Assembly: GCA_964440525.1 (NCBI GenBank)
Contig: CAYTTC010000046.1
Span: forward strand, 1-26,174
Origin: DASWJZ01 sp964440525
Lineage (GTDB): Bacteria; Pseudomonadota; Alphaproteobacteria; Rhizobiales; Afifellaceae
Length of the DNA stretch: 26,174 nucleotides
Direction: 5' to 3'
Shown: positions 14,750 through 21,744 of the stretch, piece after piece
Layout: each line of letters opens with the position of its first letter
Numbering within the stretch: the first letter of the stretch is position 1
Position numbers and translations under genes: made by a program
Notes under the pieces: generated by a model
The model's input: only the letters and a program-made list of their open reading frames with translations
Database searches by the model: none
Told to the model about the DNA's origin: nothing

Positions 14750-15777
14750 GCCTGGCTGCCTCCAAAGCGCCCGAGCCGGACGTTGGCGATCACGACGATC
14801 ACCAGCATAACTCCGATGAAGGTCACGTAGAACGATCCCGGCACACCGATCAGGACCAGGCCGATCTGGATGCTCGAAAGCAGGAATGCCCCGATGATGC
14901 TGCCCCAGATGGTGCCGGTGCCGCCGAAGAGCGACGTGCCGCCCAGCACAGCCGCGGTGATTGCGAGCAGCTCGTAGTTCTGTCCTTGCGCCTGCGTCAC
15001 GCCGCGGAGGTAGGCGAACTGCATGCAGCCCGCGAGTCCGGCAAAGAGCGCGCTCAGAATGAAGTTGGTGCGTTTCACCCACACAGTGGGCACGCCCATG
15101 GCCTTGGCCGGCCCGACCTTGCCGCCGGTGGCGAACGTCCAGTTGCCGTATTGCAGGCGGGTGAGGACGAACCAGAATATCGCGGCGACGACGAACATCC
15201 ACACGAGTGGCATGTAGAAGGGCGTGCTGCCGATCTTCGCGCCGAGCAGTGTCATCGCGGCGCTCGGATCGAACATGATCAGCTGGTGTCCGCTGATCAG
15301 CAGATTGTTCAGCCCCTGCAGCACGAAGAACATGCCAAGCGTCGTGATGAACGAGGGGATGCCAAAGGCCGTCGTGACCAGGCCGTTCACCAGCCCGACG
15401 GAGATCGCGAAGCCGAGCGCGATGGCGAGCGCCAGCCACTCGTTCATGTCGTTGCTGACGAAAAGGATGGCCCAAACGATCGGCGTGAAAGCGAAGTTCT
15501 GTCCGACCGAGAGGTCGAACTCGCCGCAGATCATCAGCATCGTCACACCGACGGCGACGATGCCGATGGTGGAGGCGACCGTGCTGATCGCCGACATAGT
15601 CTGGGGCGACCAAAAGTTCGTCGTCTGCAGCGTGAAAAACAGCATGACGGCGAGCAGGCCCAGCCCCGGCGCCAGTTCCGGAACTTTGAGCAGCGTCTCG
15701 ACGAGCGACCTCGGCCGTCCTTTGCCGGAGTACGACGATGCCGCAGAGACCGGAGGGCGCGAACTATTGGAGTTCAT
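14746..15777 (-). CDS. Sugar ABC transporter permease (RbsC/FrcC-like)
   Basis: 343 residues with eight or more hydrophobic segments. The family motif GEFDLSVGQNFAF lies near 85-97, and the later block AVLGGTSLFGGTGTIWGSII is the usual C-terminal signature of the RbsC group (BPD_transp_2). It would form a homodimeric channel in the inner membrane. The first 30 residues are polar and cytoplasmic. It lies between the binding-protein gene, from which a hairpin at 15819-15852 separates it, and the FrcA-like ATPase gene, with which it overlaps. The ribosome site at ATG 15777 is weak. Confidence 0.94.
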   Translation of the reverse strand: MNSNSSRPPVSAASSYSGKGRPRSLVETLLKVPELAPGLGLLAVMLFFTLQTTNFWSPQTMSAISTVASTIGIVAVGVTMLMICGEFDLSVGQNFAFTPIVWAILFVSNDMNEWLALAIALGFAISVGLVNGLVTTAFGIPSFITTLGMFFVLQGLNNLLISGHQLIMFDPSAAMTLLGAKIGSTPFYMPLVWMFVVAAIFWFVLTRLQYGNWTFATGGKVGPAKAMGVPTVWVKRTNFILSALFAGLAGCMQFAYLRGVTQAQGQNYELLAITAAVLGGTSLFGGTGTIWGSIIGAFLLSSIQIGLVLIGVPGSFYVTFIGVMLVIVVIANVRLGRFGGSQA

Positions 15778-15818
15778 GAGCCTGTTTGCCGACCTCAGTC
15801 GGAGTTGAAAGAACCGCG

Positions 15819-15852
15819 GGCTCGGGCCGCCCTTGGAGGAGCGGCCCGAGCC
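15819..15852 (-). promoter_or_regulatory. Strong intercistronic hairpin between sugar-binding protein and permease genes
   Basis: GGCTCGGGCCGC (15819-15830) and GCGGCCCGAGCC (15841-15852) pair perfectly over 12 bp with a 10-base loop. No U-run follows on the minus strand, so a stabiliser or partial attenuator is more likely than a full terminator. It occupies the same place in this operon as 6022-6056 does in the other one, although the sequences differ. Confidence 0.75.
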
Positions 15853-15863
15853 GGGACTTTAGC

Positions 15864-16850
15864 TCAGCAGCGGCCGGCGTCGATGCACGCCTGTACGGTG
15901 TCGATGTTGTCCTTCGTCACGATCGACGTGCCGGTATCGACGTTCGCCGGGCTCAGGCTGTACTTCGCCTGGTTGGCCAGATTAGCCACCGCGAAGTAGC
16001 TCTGCAGGAACGGCTGCTGGTTGATGGCCATCGTCAACGCGCCGTCCTTGATCCGCTTTGCGGCCTCGGCGCCGACGTCAAACGTCGCCACCGGGATGTT
16101 CAGGCTGTTCTCGCTTACGTACTGCGCGGCGGGATTCGCGGCGGGATTACCGAGCCCGACGATGCCGCAAATGCTCGTATCCGCCTGCATGGCGGCGCTG
16201 GTCAGCGACAGATTCTGTGCCTGGTCGCCGGTCGCGACGAGGTCCTCGTAGGGATAGCCGGCCGCATCGAGCGCACGCTTCACACCATCGGCGCGCAGCG
16301 TCAGCACGAAGGCGGTCGGGAACGGGTTCACGATCAGCACCTTGCAGGGCTCAGCCGGAAGCGATGACATCCAGGCCTTGGTCAGCGTCTCGCCGGAGAC
16401 GGCTTCGTCCTGACCCACAAAGGCGAGGCCGAGTATCCGCTTGTCGTCCGGCGCGTTTTCGCCCTCGAAGCGGTTGTTGTTGTAGAGGACCACCGGGATG
16501 CCGGCATCGAGCGCGGCCACGGTGACCGCTTCCATGGTCTTCGACGTGTAGTCGATCGCGATGCCGGCCGGCGCCGCCGCGATCGCCGCCTGAAGCAGCG
16601 GCACCATGCCGGCGTCGCCGGTGTCCTGGGCGGGCGCCTGGAATACGACGTTGACGCCAAAATCCTCGCCCGCCTGGTTGGCTCCGTTCTGCTGTGTGAT
16701 CCAGAACGGATCAGTCAGGCTCGGCGCAATCACGTAGACGGTCGGATTATCCTGAGCGAGAGTAGCGCCGCCGCCGACCGCGGCAAGCGCAAGCGCGGCG
16801 GTCGCCAAGCGTAGGCCCAAGCCGCCGGTCGTTCTCCAATTGGTCACCAT
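15864..16850 (-). CDS. Sugar ABC transporter substrate-binding protein (periplasmic binding protein type 1, RbsB/FrcB-like)
   Basis: 328 residues. The N-terminus has a twin-arginine-free Sec-type signal (GLRLATAALALAAVGGGATLAQ), with cleavage likely after residue 32. The mature protein follows the Peripla_BP_4 pattern: VYVIAPSLTDPFWITQQNGA, AAPAGIAIDYTSKTMEAVTV, IPVVLYNNN, GLAFVGQDEA, ICGIVGLGNPAANPA and ALTMAINQQPFLQSYFAV. The last of these is the typical hinge and C-terminal region. It binds a monosaccharide-sized ligand in the periplasm and feeds the permease. The ATG at 16850 has GGAGG six bases before it. It is the first gene of the leftward operon, facing the IclR regulator. Confidence 0.94.
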   Translation of the reverse strand: MVTNWRTTGGLGLRLATAALALAAVGGGATLAQDNPTVYVIAPSLTDPFWITQQNGANQAGEDFGVNVVFQAPAQDTGDAGMVPLLQAAIAAAPAGIAIDYTSKTMEAVTVAALDAGIPVVLYNNNRFEGENAPDDKRILGLAFVGQDEAVSGETLTKAWMSSLPAEPCKVLIVNPFPTAFVLTLRADGVKRALDAAGYPYEDLVATGDQAQNLSLTSAAMQADTSICGIVGLGNPAANPAAQYVSENSLNIPVATFDVGAEAAKRIKDGALTMAINQQPFLQSYFAVANLANQAKYSLSPANVDTGTSIVTKDNIDTVQACIDAGRC

Positions 16851-16897
16851 TCACATCCTCCCATTTATGCGCAGCCTAGGATGGCCGTCGCTTCAGT

Positions 16898-16914
16898 GTT
16901 GCGTGTCACGCAAC
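16898..16914. promoter_or_regulatory. Perfect palindrome, probable IclR-type operator
   Basis: GTTGCGTG-T-CACGCAAC is a perfect 17-base palindrome. It lies just downstream of the likely -10 box of the leftward transporter operon and upstream of the IclR gene. IclR-family regulators bind palindromes of about this size, so this is the best candidate site. Binding would block leftward transcription until the inducer is present. Regulator assignment is inferred from position. Confidence 0.6.
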
Positions 16915-16927
16915 CTATTTTGCATTC

Positions 16928-16956
16928 AGGTAATCGGATTATCGTTACGGAGTCAA
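16928..16956 (-). promoter_or_regulatory. Predicted promoter of the leftward sugar transporter operon
   Basis: On the minus strand TTGACT (16951-16956) is followed after 17 bases by TTACCT (16928-16933). The -35 matches consensus at 5 of 6 and the -10 is weak. The start point would fall at or near the palindrome at 16898-16914, consistent with repression there. A short palindrome TAATCGGATTA (16931-16941) overlaps the spacer. Confidence 0.4.
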
Positions 16957-16980
16957 GATGGATGATGAAATCTGTGGCGG

Positions 16981-17002
16981 TCAGCGCATCGTGTTGCGCT
17001 GA
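16981..17002. promoter_or_regulatory. Second inverted repeat ahead of the IclR gene
   Basis: TCAGCGCA (16981-16988) and TGCGCTGA (16995-17002) form a perfect 8-bp inverted repeat with a 6-base spacer, 27 bases before the ATG of the IclR gene. It could be an autoregulatory operator or a leader hairpin. Its half-sites share the GCG(C/T)A core with the palindrome at 16898-16914. Confidence 0.45.
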
Positions 17003-17029
17003 ACAGAAATCTCTACTAGAGTTTCGACC

Positions 17030-17827
17030 ATGAAAGCCGATCCAGTGCACAGAGACTTTTCCCGGCAGGAGGTGGTTCCTCTCAACACCGGGGCGAGCCA
17101 TATCAGCCGGGCCTTCCGGGCGTTGGAGGCGCTTGTTGCAGGTCCCCAGACTGCCGCCGGCATCGCGCAGGTCCTGGGCGTCAACCGCAGCACGGCGCTC
17201 CGGCTGATGACCGAGATCGAGTCGCTCGGCTACGCCGTCCGCGACCCCGACACGAAGGGCTACTCGCTCGCGGCGGCGCGCTTCTATCCCTTCATTTCCT
17301 CGCACGTGGACCACCTCGACTGGAGCATGGTGGTGGACCCGGTCCTGTCGGACCTCCGCGACGAGTTCGGCGAAGCGGCGATCATGGGCGTGCCCGCCAA
17401 CGGAACCATGGTCTACCTCGCGTTCTTTCCCTCTGCTCACGTCATCATGGTTCGCGAGCGGCTCGGCACTACGCGGCCCATGCATTGCTCGGCGCTCGGC
17501 AAGGCCTATCTCTCGGCGCTCGATGATCGTGCGCTCGACAGCGAGCTTGCCCTTCTGAATTTTCAGGGCGGCACGCAAAATGCGGCACGCGGACCGATGG
17601 AACTCCGCGAACGGCTGGAAGCGACGCGCGAACGTGGCTACGCCATAGACCGCGACGAAACGCTGGAAGGCGGCAGCTGCGTGGCGGTTCCCGCGCGCAT
17701 CGGCGGAGCGCTCATCGGTGCGATCGGCCTCTCCGGACCGACCAGTCGCATGAGCGATCAGCGGATCGCCGAGATCGGGCAACGCCTCCTGCAGGTCTCG
17801 CTTCGCCTGTCGGGCACACAGCGATGA
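17030..17827 (+). CDS. IclR family transcriptional regulator
   Basis: 265 residues, normal for the family. The N-terminal winged helix-turn-helix is at about 22-85 (SHISRAFRALEALVAGPQTA, then AGIAQVLGVNRSTALRLMTE and IESLGYAVRD). The C-terminal ligand-binding domain runs from about 90 to 260 and has the usual GTTRPMHCSALGKAYLSAL and RERGYAIDRDETLEGGSCVA stretches. IclR proteins sense aromatic acids, sugar acids or glyoxylate-type metabolites. It is divergent from the sugar transporter operon across a 179-base region with clear palindromes, and its stop overlaps the next start (ATGA). It therefore probably controls both arms of the locus. Confidence 0.94.
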   Translation: MKADPVHRDFSRQEVVPLNTGASHISRAFRALEALVAGPQTAAGIAQVLGVNRSTALRLMTEIESLGYAVRDPDTKGYSLAAARFYPFISSHVDHLDWSMVVDPVLSDLRDEFGEAAIMGVPANGTMVYLAFFPSAHVIMVRERLGTTRPMHCSALGKAYLSALDDRALDSELALLNFQGGTQNAARGPMELRERLEATRERGYAIDRDETLEGGSCVAVPARIGGALIGAIGLSGPTSRMSDQRIAEIGQRLLQVSLRLSGTQR

Positions 17828-18684
17828 CGGGTGCGCAGCCCGACCACGGCAAGCTCATCGGCATGTCGTTGATCGCTGGCCGCGACGACATCGAGATGGC
17901 GGCGGCGACCGTCAAGGAGCTCGGGTTCGACGGGATGGAGGTTCACTTTAATCAGCTCGGGCCCGGCTTGCCGGGCGTCCCGGTCTTCGAGGGACACGCG
18001 GCGGCCGCCGGCGAGGTTGTGCGCCGCGCGGGGCTGATCGTCTCCACGCTCAATGTCGTCGGCGACATCACCTTCGACCCGTTTGGAGGGCCCGATGCGC
18101 TGACGACCGCGATCGAGGGCCTTGCCGCGCACATGCGGTGGGGCGCCGCGATGGGCGCGCCACGCCTCTTGATCTGGGAAGGACGGGTCGAGAGGCGCCA
18201 CGATGTGGACGCGGCCTGCAAGACGCTCGCGCAGTTGATCGAATCCGCCGGGCGCCGCAGCGGCCTTTCAAGTCCGCCTCCCGTCTCGTGCGAGCTGCAT
18301 CCCTTCACCTTCGCGCTCAAGCATCGGACCTTGCCGCAGCTTGCCGCGGCGCTCGGGTCGGTGGGAGCAGGCATCTGCTTCGACTTCTGTCATTTCGGCG
18401 TAGCCCTGGGTCGCGATCTGCTCGACCACCTCGACGACGACGTGGTCGATGCCATCGATCACGTCCATTACTCCGACACCGACACAAAGACTTCCGAACT
18501 GCATTTCCCGCCGGGCGACGGGGTTCTCGACCTCGATGCCATCGGCGCCCGCATCGCCGGCAAACCCATCGCCGCGACCTGGGACCTCTTCGGATGGCCC
18601 GGACCGCGCCATGCCGTGCGCTCCCGCATGGACGTGTATCGCGGCTTCGTGCAGCGACACGCGGCAAGTCTGCGGCCTCAGTAG
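17824..18684 (+). CDS. Sugar phosphate isomerase/epimerase-like TIM-barrel protein, copy 3
   Basis: 286 residues. The barrel pattern is present with E157 (VSCELHPF), D187 with H190 (GICFDFCHFG) and H213/H215 (IDHVHYSDTD), followed by the loop LHFPPGDGVLDL. The last metal-ligand position, glutamate in the other two copies of this window, appears as aspartate D254 (ATWDLFGW). This is a low-similarity member of the xylose-isomerase-like group. The ATG overlaps the IclR stop by 4 bases and there is no separate ribosome site, so translation is probably coupled. It may isomerise an intermediate of the pathway encoded downstream. It could have a changed activity given the E-to-D difference. Confidence 0.85.
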   Translation: MTGAQPDHGKLIGMSLIAGRDDIEMAAATVKELGFDGMEVHFNQLGPGLPGVPVFEGHAAAAGEVVRRAGLIVSTLNVVGDITFDPFGGPDALTTAIEGLAAHMRWGAAMGAPRLLIWEGRVERRHDVDAACKTLAQLIESAGRRSGLSSPPPVSCELHPFTFALKHRTLPQLAAALGSVGAGICFDFCHFGVALGRDLLDHLDDDVVDAIDHVHYSDTDTKTSELHFPPGDGVLDLDAIGARIAGKPIAATWDLFGWPGPRHAVRSRMDVYRGFVQRHAASLRPQ

Positions 18685-18701
18685 CTTGCGCCAGCCACGC
18701 G

Positions 18702-19766
18702 ATGCCTGAGACCGAATCGAAAGACAGAGCTTTCAGAGTGGCCCCGCATGGCATGATGGCCCTTGGCTGCGCGCTGCTCGAGCGTGCCGGTGCGCCGAGG
18801 GAGCATGCCCGAATCGTCATGGAGCATCTTGTCGCTGCAAGCGCGATGGGCCTTCATTCCCACGGCGTGATGCGAATTCCCCAGTACCTCGCCGAGATCG
18901 AGTCGGGGATCATCGATCCCCGCGCGGAACCGGAGATCGTGCCGGGCGGCGCCTCCCGCATGACCGTCGACGGACGGCGCGGATTTGGCCAGGTCGTCGG
19001 TATGCTGATGGTCGAAGCTCTGGTTCCGGTCGCGCGGGCGACCGGGATCGCGATGGCCAACGGCCACCATCTTGGTCATACCGGCCGGATCGGCGCATAT
19101 CCGGAAGCGCTGGCGCAGGCGGGACTGATCGGACTGGCTGTCTGCAACGGCGCGCCATCGGGTCATTGGGTCGCTCCGTTCGGAGGACGCGACGGACGGA
19201 TCTCGACCAATCCCATGGCCATGGGCTGGCCTGTCGATGGCGAGGCGCCGGTCGTCGCCGATTTCTCCACGGCTACCGCGCCCGAAGGCGTCATTCGCGT
19301 TTTGCGCGACCGTAACGAGGATGCGCCGGAGGGCTATTTGCGGGATGCCGAAGGCCGGCTGACCCGCGACCCGAACGTGCTTTATGCCGTGCCGAAGGGC
19401 GCGATCCAGCCGCTTGGGGGCCCGCTCGGCTATCGAGCCACGGCGCTCGCGCTTTTCGTCGAGGTGCTCACCACGCTGCTGAACGGCGACACCGTCGACG
19501 ACCGGACGCGAAAGGGCACCGACATGACATTGCTTGCCATCGCCCCGCAGACTCGATTCGAGGAGCTCGCCCGAGGGCTTTCGGACCACATTCGCGCCTC
19601 GCCGCCGCTCGATCTGGCGAAGCCGGTGCTGATGCCCGGGGACCGCGAGCGAGCGGCGATCGATGCGGCCGCGCCGCTCCGCGTAGACGGACCGACTTGG
19701 GATGCGGTCGCCGCTGCTGCCAAGCGCGCCGGGCTCGCGATGCCAGCCCCCGTCGGACGCGGATAG
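18702..19766 (+). CDS. Ldh2 family (malate/L-lactate/ureidoglycolate-type) NAD(P)-dependent dehydrogenase
   Basis: 354 residues from ATG 18702, 17 bases after the isomerase stop. An overlapping longer frame back to 18138 lies inside the isomerase gene and is not coding. Family marks: catalytic histidine in GLHSHGVMRIPQYL near 49-62, GGASRMTVDGRRGFGQVVG, then IAMANGHHLGHTGRIGAYPE near 109-128, and the nucleotide-binding segment GRISTNPMAMGWP. This fold is unrelated to classical lactate dehydrogenase. Members oxidise 2-hydroxy acids or reduce keto acids and imines, including sugar acids such as 2,3-diketogulonate. In this operon it may interconvert a hydroxy and keto acid intermediate. Confidence 0.9.
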   Translation: MPETESKDRAFRVAPHGMMALGCALLERAGAPREHARIVMEHLVAASAMGLHSHGVMRIPQYLAEIESGIIDPRAEPEIVPGGASRMTVDGRRGFGQVVGMLMVEALVPVARATGIAMANGHHLGHTGRIGAYPEALAQAGLIGLAVCNGAPSGHWVAPFGGRDGRISTNPMAMGWPVDGEAPVVADFSTATAPEGVIRVLRDRNEDAPEGYLRDAEGRLTRDPNVLYAVPKGAIQPLGGPLGYRATALALFVEVLTTLLNGDTVDDRTRKGTDMTLLAIAPQTRFEELARGLSDHIRASPPLDLAKPVLMPGDRERAAIDAAAPLRVDGPTWDAVAAAAKRAGLAMPAPVGRG

Positions 19767-19810
19767 CGATCGATCGAACACAGGACCAACTGCAAAGAAT
19801 CAAGGAATAG

Positions 19811-19819
19811 AGGAGGAGG
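19811..19819 (+). promoter_or_regulatory. Strong ribosome binding site that fixes a TTG start
   Basis: AGGAGGAGG lies directly before TTG 19822. The nearby ATG at 19861 is internal to the conserved region, and upstream in-frame codons fall in the preceding gene, so this site decides the start of the BKACE gene. Confidence 0.7.
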
Positions 19820-19821
19820 CG

Positions 19822-20712
19822 TTGGAAAAGCTCATCATCACGGTCACTTGCGATTCGACGATGTCGTATCCGTCGAATCCAAGGAATCCGACACCGCGCG
19901 GCCTGGACGCAGTCGCCGAAGAATATGTCCGCTCAGTCAATGCCGGCGCCGCGATCTGCCATCTGCATGGGCCTTACACCGTCGATACAAAGATCCAGCC
20001 GGACGGCACCAAGCTCTCCGACCTCGACATCCCGGGCTGGCGCCGGCTGCGCGACGGCATTTTGGGCAAGTGCGACGCCATCATTCAGTACGGCATTGCC
20101 AACGGTCGTTTCGCGCAACGCAAGGTGCTGCTCGAGGAACAGCACCCCGACATGGTTTCGACCTGCTTCAATGCGCACGATGAATGCTTCGACTACGAGC
20201 CAGGGCGCGAGCCGGTCGAGCTCTACGCCATCCATGACCGCGAGGAGCTCAGGGAGTATTGCGAGCTGACCAGCCGCATCGGTACCAAGATCGAGGTCGA
20301 AGCCTTCCACTACGGCGGCGTCTGGAACGCCATGCGGATGATCGAGAAGGGCTTTCTCAAAGGACCGGTGTGGGTCACCTTCTTCCTCGGCTGGAAAGGC
20401 GGCTGCTGGACGCCTCCCACGGTGCAGGCGATGACCTACATGGCCGATCACTGTCCCGAAAATTTCATCTGGAACACCTCTGTGATGGATCCGGTCGATC
20501 AGTGGAAGGTGCTGAGCACCGCGATCAATCTCGGTGGCCACATTCGCATCGGCATGGAGGACAACCCCTTCATCTCGCCTGGCGAATATGCCCGCTCGAA
20601 CGCCGACCTGGTCGAAAAGATCGTGCGGGTTGCCCGCGATCTCGGGCGCGAGATTGCCACGCCCGATGAAGCGCGGAATATAGCAAGGATTCCCAAGAAC
20701 GGCATGCATTGA
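19822..20712 (+). CDS. BKACE family protein (beta-keto acid cleavage enzyme, DUF849)
   Basis: 296 residues from TTG 19822, which gives the usual N-terminus (MEKLIITVTCDST) behind a strong AGGAGGAGG. Zinc ligands: H47 and H49 (AAICHLHGPY) and E246 (RIGMEDNPF). Other family marks are QYGIANGRF near 89-97, VEAFHYGGV near 159-167, NTSVMDP near 218-224, and SNADLVEKIVRVARDLGREI ATP near 259-281. BKACE enzymes convert a 3-keto acid and acetyl-CoA to acetoacetate and a new acyl-CoA; known examples act on 3-keto-5-aminohexanoate and dehydrocarnitine. Here HLHGPY replaces the commoner HxHxRD, so the substrate pocket may differ. The neighbouring dehydrogenases could make the keto acid substrate. Confidence 0.9.
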   Translation: MEKLIITVTCDSTMSYPSNPRNPTPRGLDAVAEEYVRSVNAGAAICHLHGPYTVDTKIQPDGTKLSDLDIPGWRRLRDGILGKCDAIIQYGIANGRFAQRKVLLEEQHPDMVSTCFNAHDECFDYEPGREPVELYAIHDREELREYCELTSRIGTKIEVEAFHYGGVWNAMRMIEKGFLKGPVWVTFFLGWKGGCWTPPTVQAMTYMADHCPENFIWNTSVMDPVDQWKVLSTAINLGGHIRIGMEDNPFISPGEYARSNADLVEKIVRVARDLGREIATPDEARNIARIPKNGMH

Positions 20713-20721
20713 GGTCTCGCC

Positions 20722-21741
20722 ATGAAGGCGGCCGTGCTGAAAGCCTTCGGCGCTCCGCTCTCGATCGAAGAGGTCGACGATCCGCGTCCCGGCCCCGACG
20801 ACGTTGTGGTCATGGTGAGGGCATGCGGAATCGACGGGACGGACCTCAAGCTGCTGAACGGTTTTGGGTACACGCCGGATCTCCCCTTCATCATGGGGCA
20901 CGAGCCGGCCGGCATGGTCGAATCCGTGGGCGAACGCGTAACAACGTTCAAGCCCGGCGACCGGGTCATTCCCTACATCTTCCTCATCCCCCCGGAGAGC
21001 TCGTGGTACCAGGCGGAGCGCGAGCAACTCTCGCCGGACATGACCGGCGTTCTCGGCGTGAAGGGGCACAGCGGAGGCTATGCCGAGCGGCTGCTCGTCG
21101 CGGCGCGACAGCTAATCCGCATTCCGGATGCCATCGCGTGGCACGATGCCGCTGTTCATTGCGACGCGGGTCTGACGGCCTATCACGCTGTCCGCCGCTC
21201 ACGACTCGTCACGGCCGAGACCGTGCTGGTGATCGGCGTCGGCGGCGTCGGATCGTTCGCAGTTCAGTACGCCGCGCTCGCCGGCGCGCGGGTGATCGCC
21301 GCGGAGCACACAGAGGCGAAGCGCGTCTGGGCGCGCACCCTCGGCGCCGCGGAAGCAGTCGACAGCGCGGATATGGCGAAAACCGTGCGCGAGCTGACAG
21401 GGGGGTGCGGCGTCAATTGCGTGCTCGACATCGTCGGCACCGAGGCGACGATGGCTGCCGCCATAGATGCGGTCGCCGCCGGCGGACGCATTGTTGTTGT
21501 CGGCTATACTTCGGACTCGTTCACGCTGAGCGGCAAGCGCCTGGCGCAGAAAGAATTGGAAGTGATCGGCACGCGTGCTGGATCGCGCGCCGAGCTGACT
21601 GTGGCCTTGAACCTCATGTCGACAGGAAAGATCCGCTCGATCGTGACCGACCGCGCGCGGCTATCGCAAGTGAACGAAGCGCTCGCGAGGCTGCACGACG
21701 GCAAGGTGCTCGGCCGGCTCGTGCTCGATGTCGCCGCCTAA
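20722..21741 (+). CDS. Zinc-dependent MDR-family alcohol/polyol dehydrogenase
   Basis: 339 residues, 9 bases after the BKACE gene. The catalytic zinc site is complete: C35 (ACGIDGTDLK), H60 and E61 (GHEPAG), and C147 (VHCDAGLTAYHA). The Rossmann motif is GVGGVG at 172-177. The lobe that usually binds structural zinc with four cysteines has none; it reads IPPESSWYQAEREQLSPDM instead. GID-GTD replaces the usual GICGTD. It probably oxidises a hydroxyl of a sugar-derived intermediate with NAD(P)+. It ends the rightward operon and converges tail-to-tail with the lactonase gene, with only 3 bases between the stops. Confidence 0.93.
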   Translation: MKAAVLKAFGAPLSIEEVDDPRPGPDDVVVMVRACGIDGTDLKLLNGFGYTPDLPFIMGHEPAGMVESVGERVTTFKPGDRVIPYIFLIPPESSWYQAEREQLSPDMTGVLGVKGHSGGYAERLLVAARQLIRIPDAIAWHDAAVHCDAGLTAYHAVRRSRLVTAETVLVIGVGGVGSFAVQYAALAGARVIAAEHTEAKRVWARTLGAAEAVDSADMAKTVRELTGGCGVNCVLDIVGTEATMAAAIDAVAAGGRIVVVGYTSDSFTLSGKRLAQKELEVIGTRAGSRAELTVALNLMSTGKIRSIVTDRARLSQVNEALARLHDGKVLGRLVLDVAA

Positions 21742-21744
21742 GAC

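Noticed and set aside
14986..15999. A 337-codon plus-strand open frame opposite the sugar permease
   Set aside because: Same reason: low-complexity complement of the permease gene.
16865..17782. A 305-codon minus-strand open frame opposite the IclR gene
   Set aside because: Shadow of the IclR gene; would also run across the divergent promoter region.
19933..21069. A 378-codon minus-strand open frame opposite BKACE and MDR genes
   Set aside because: No domain; the plus-strand genes have full sets of conserved residues and ribosome sites.
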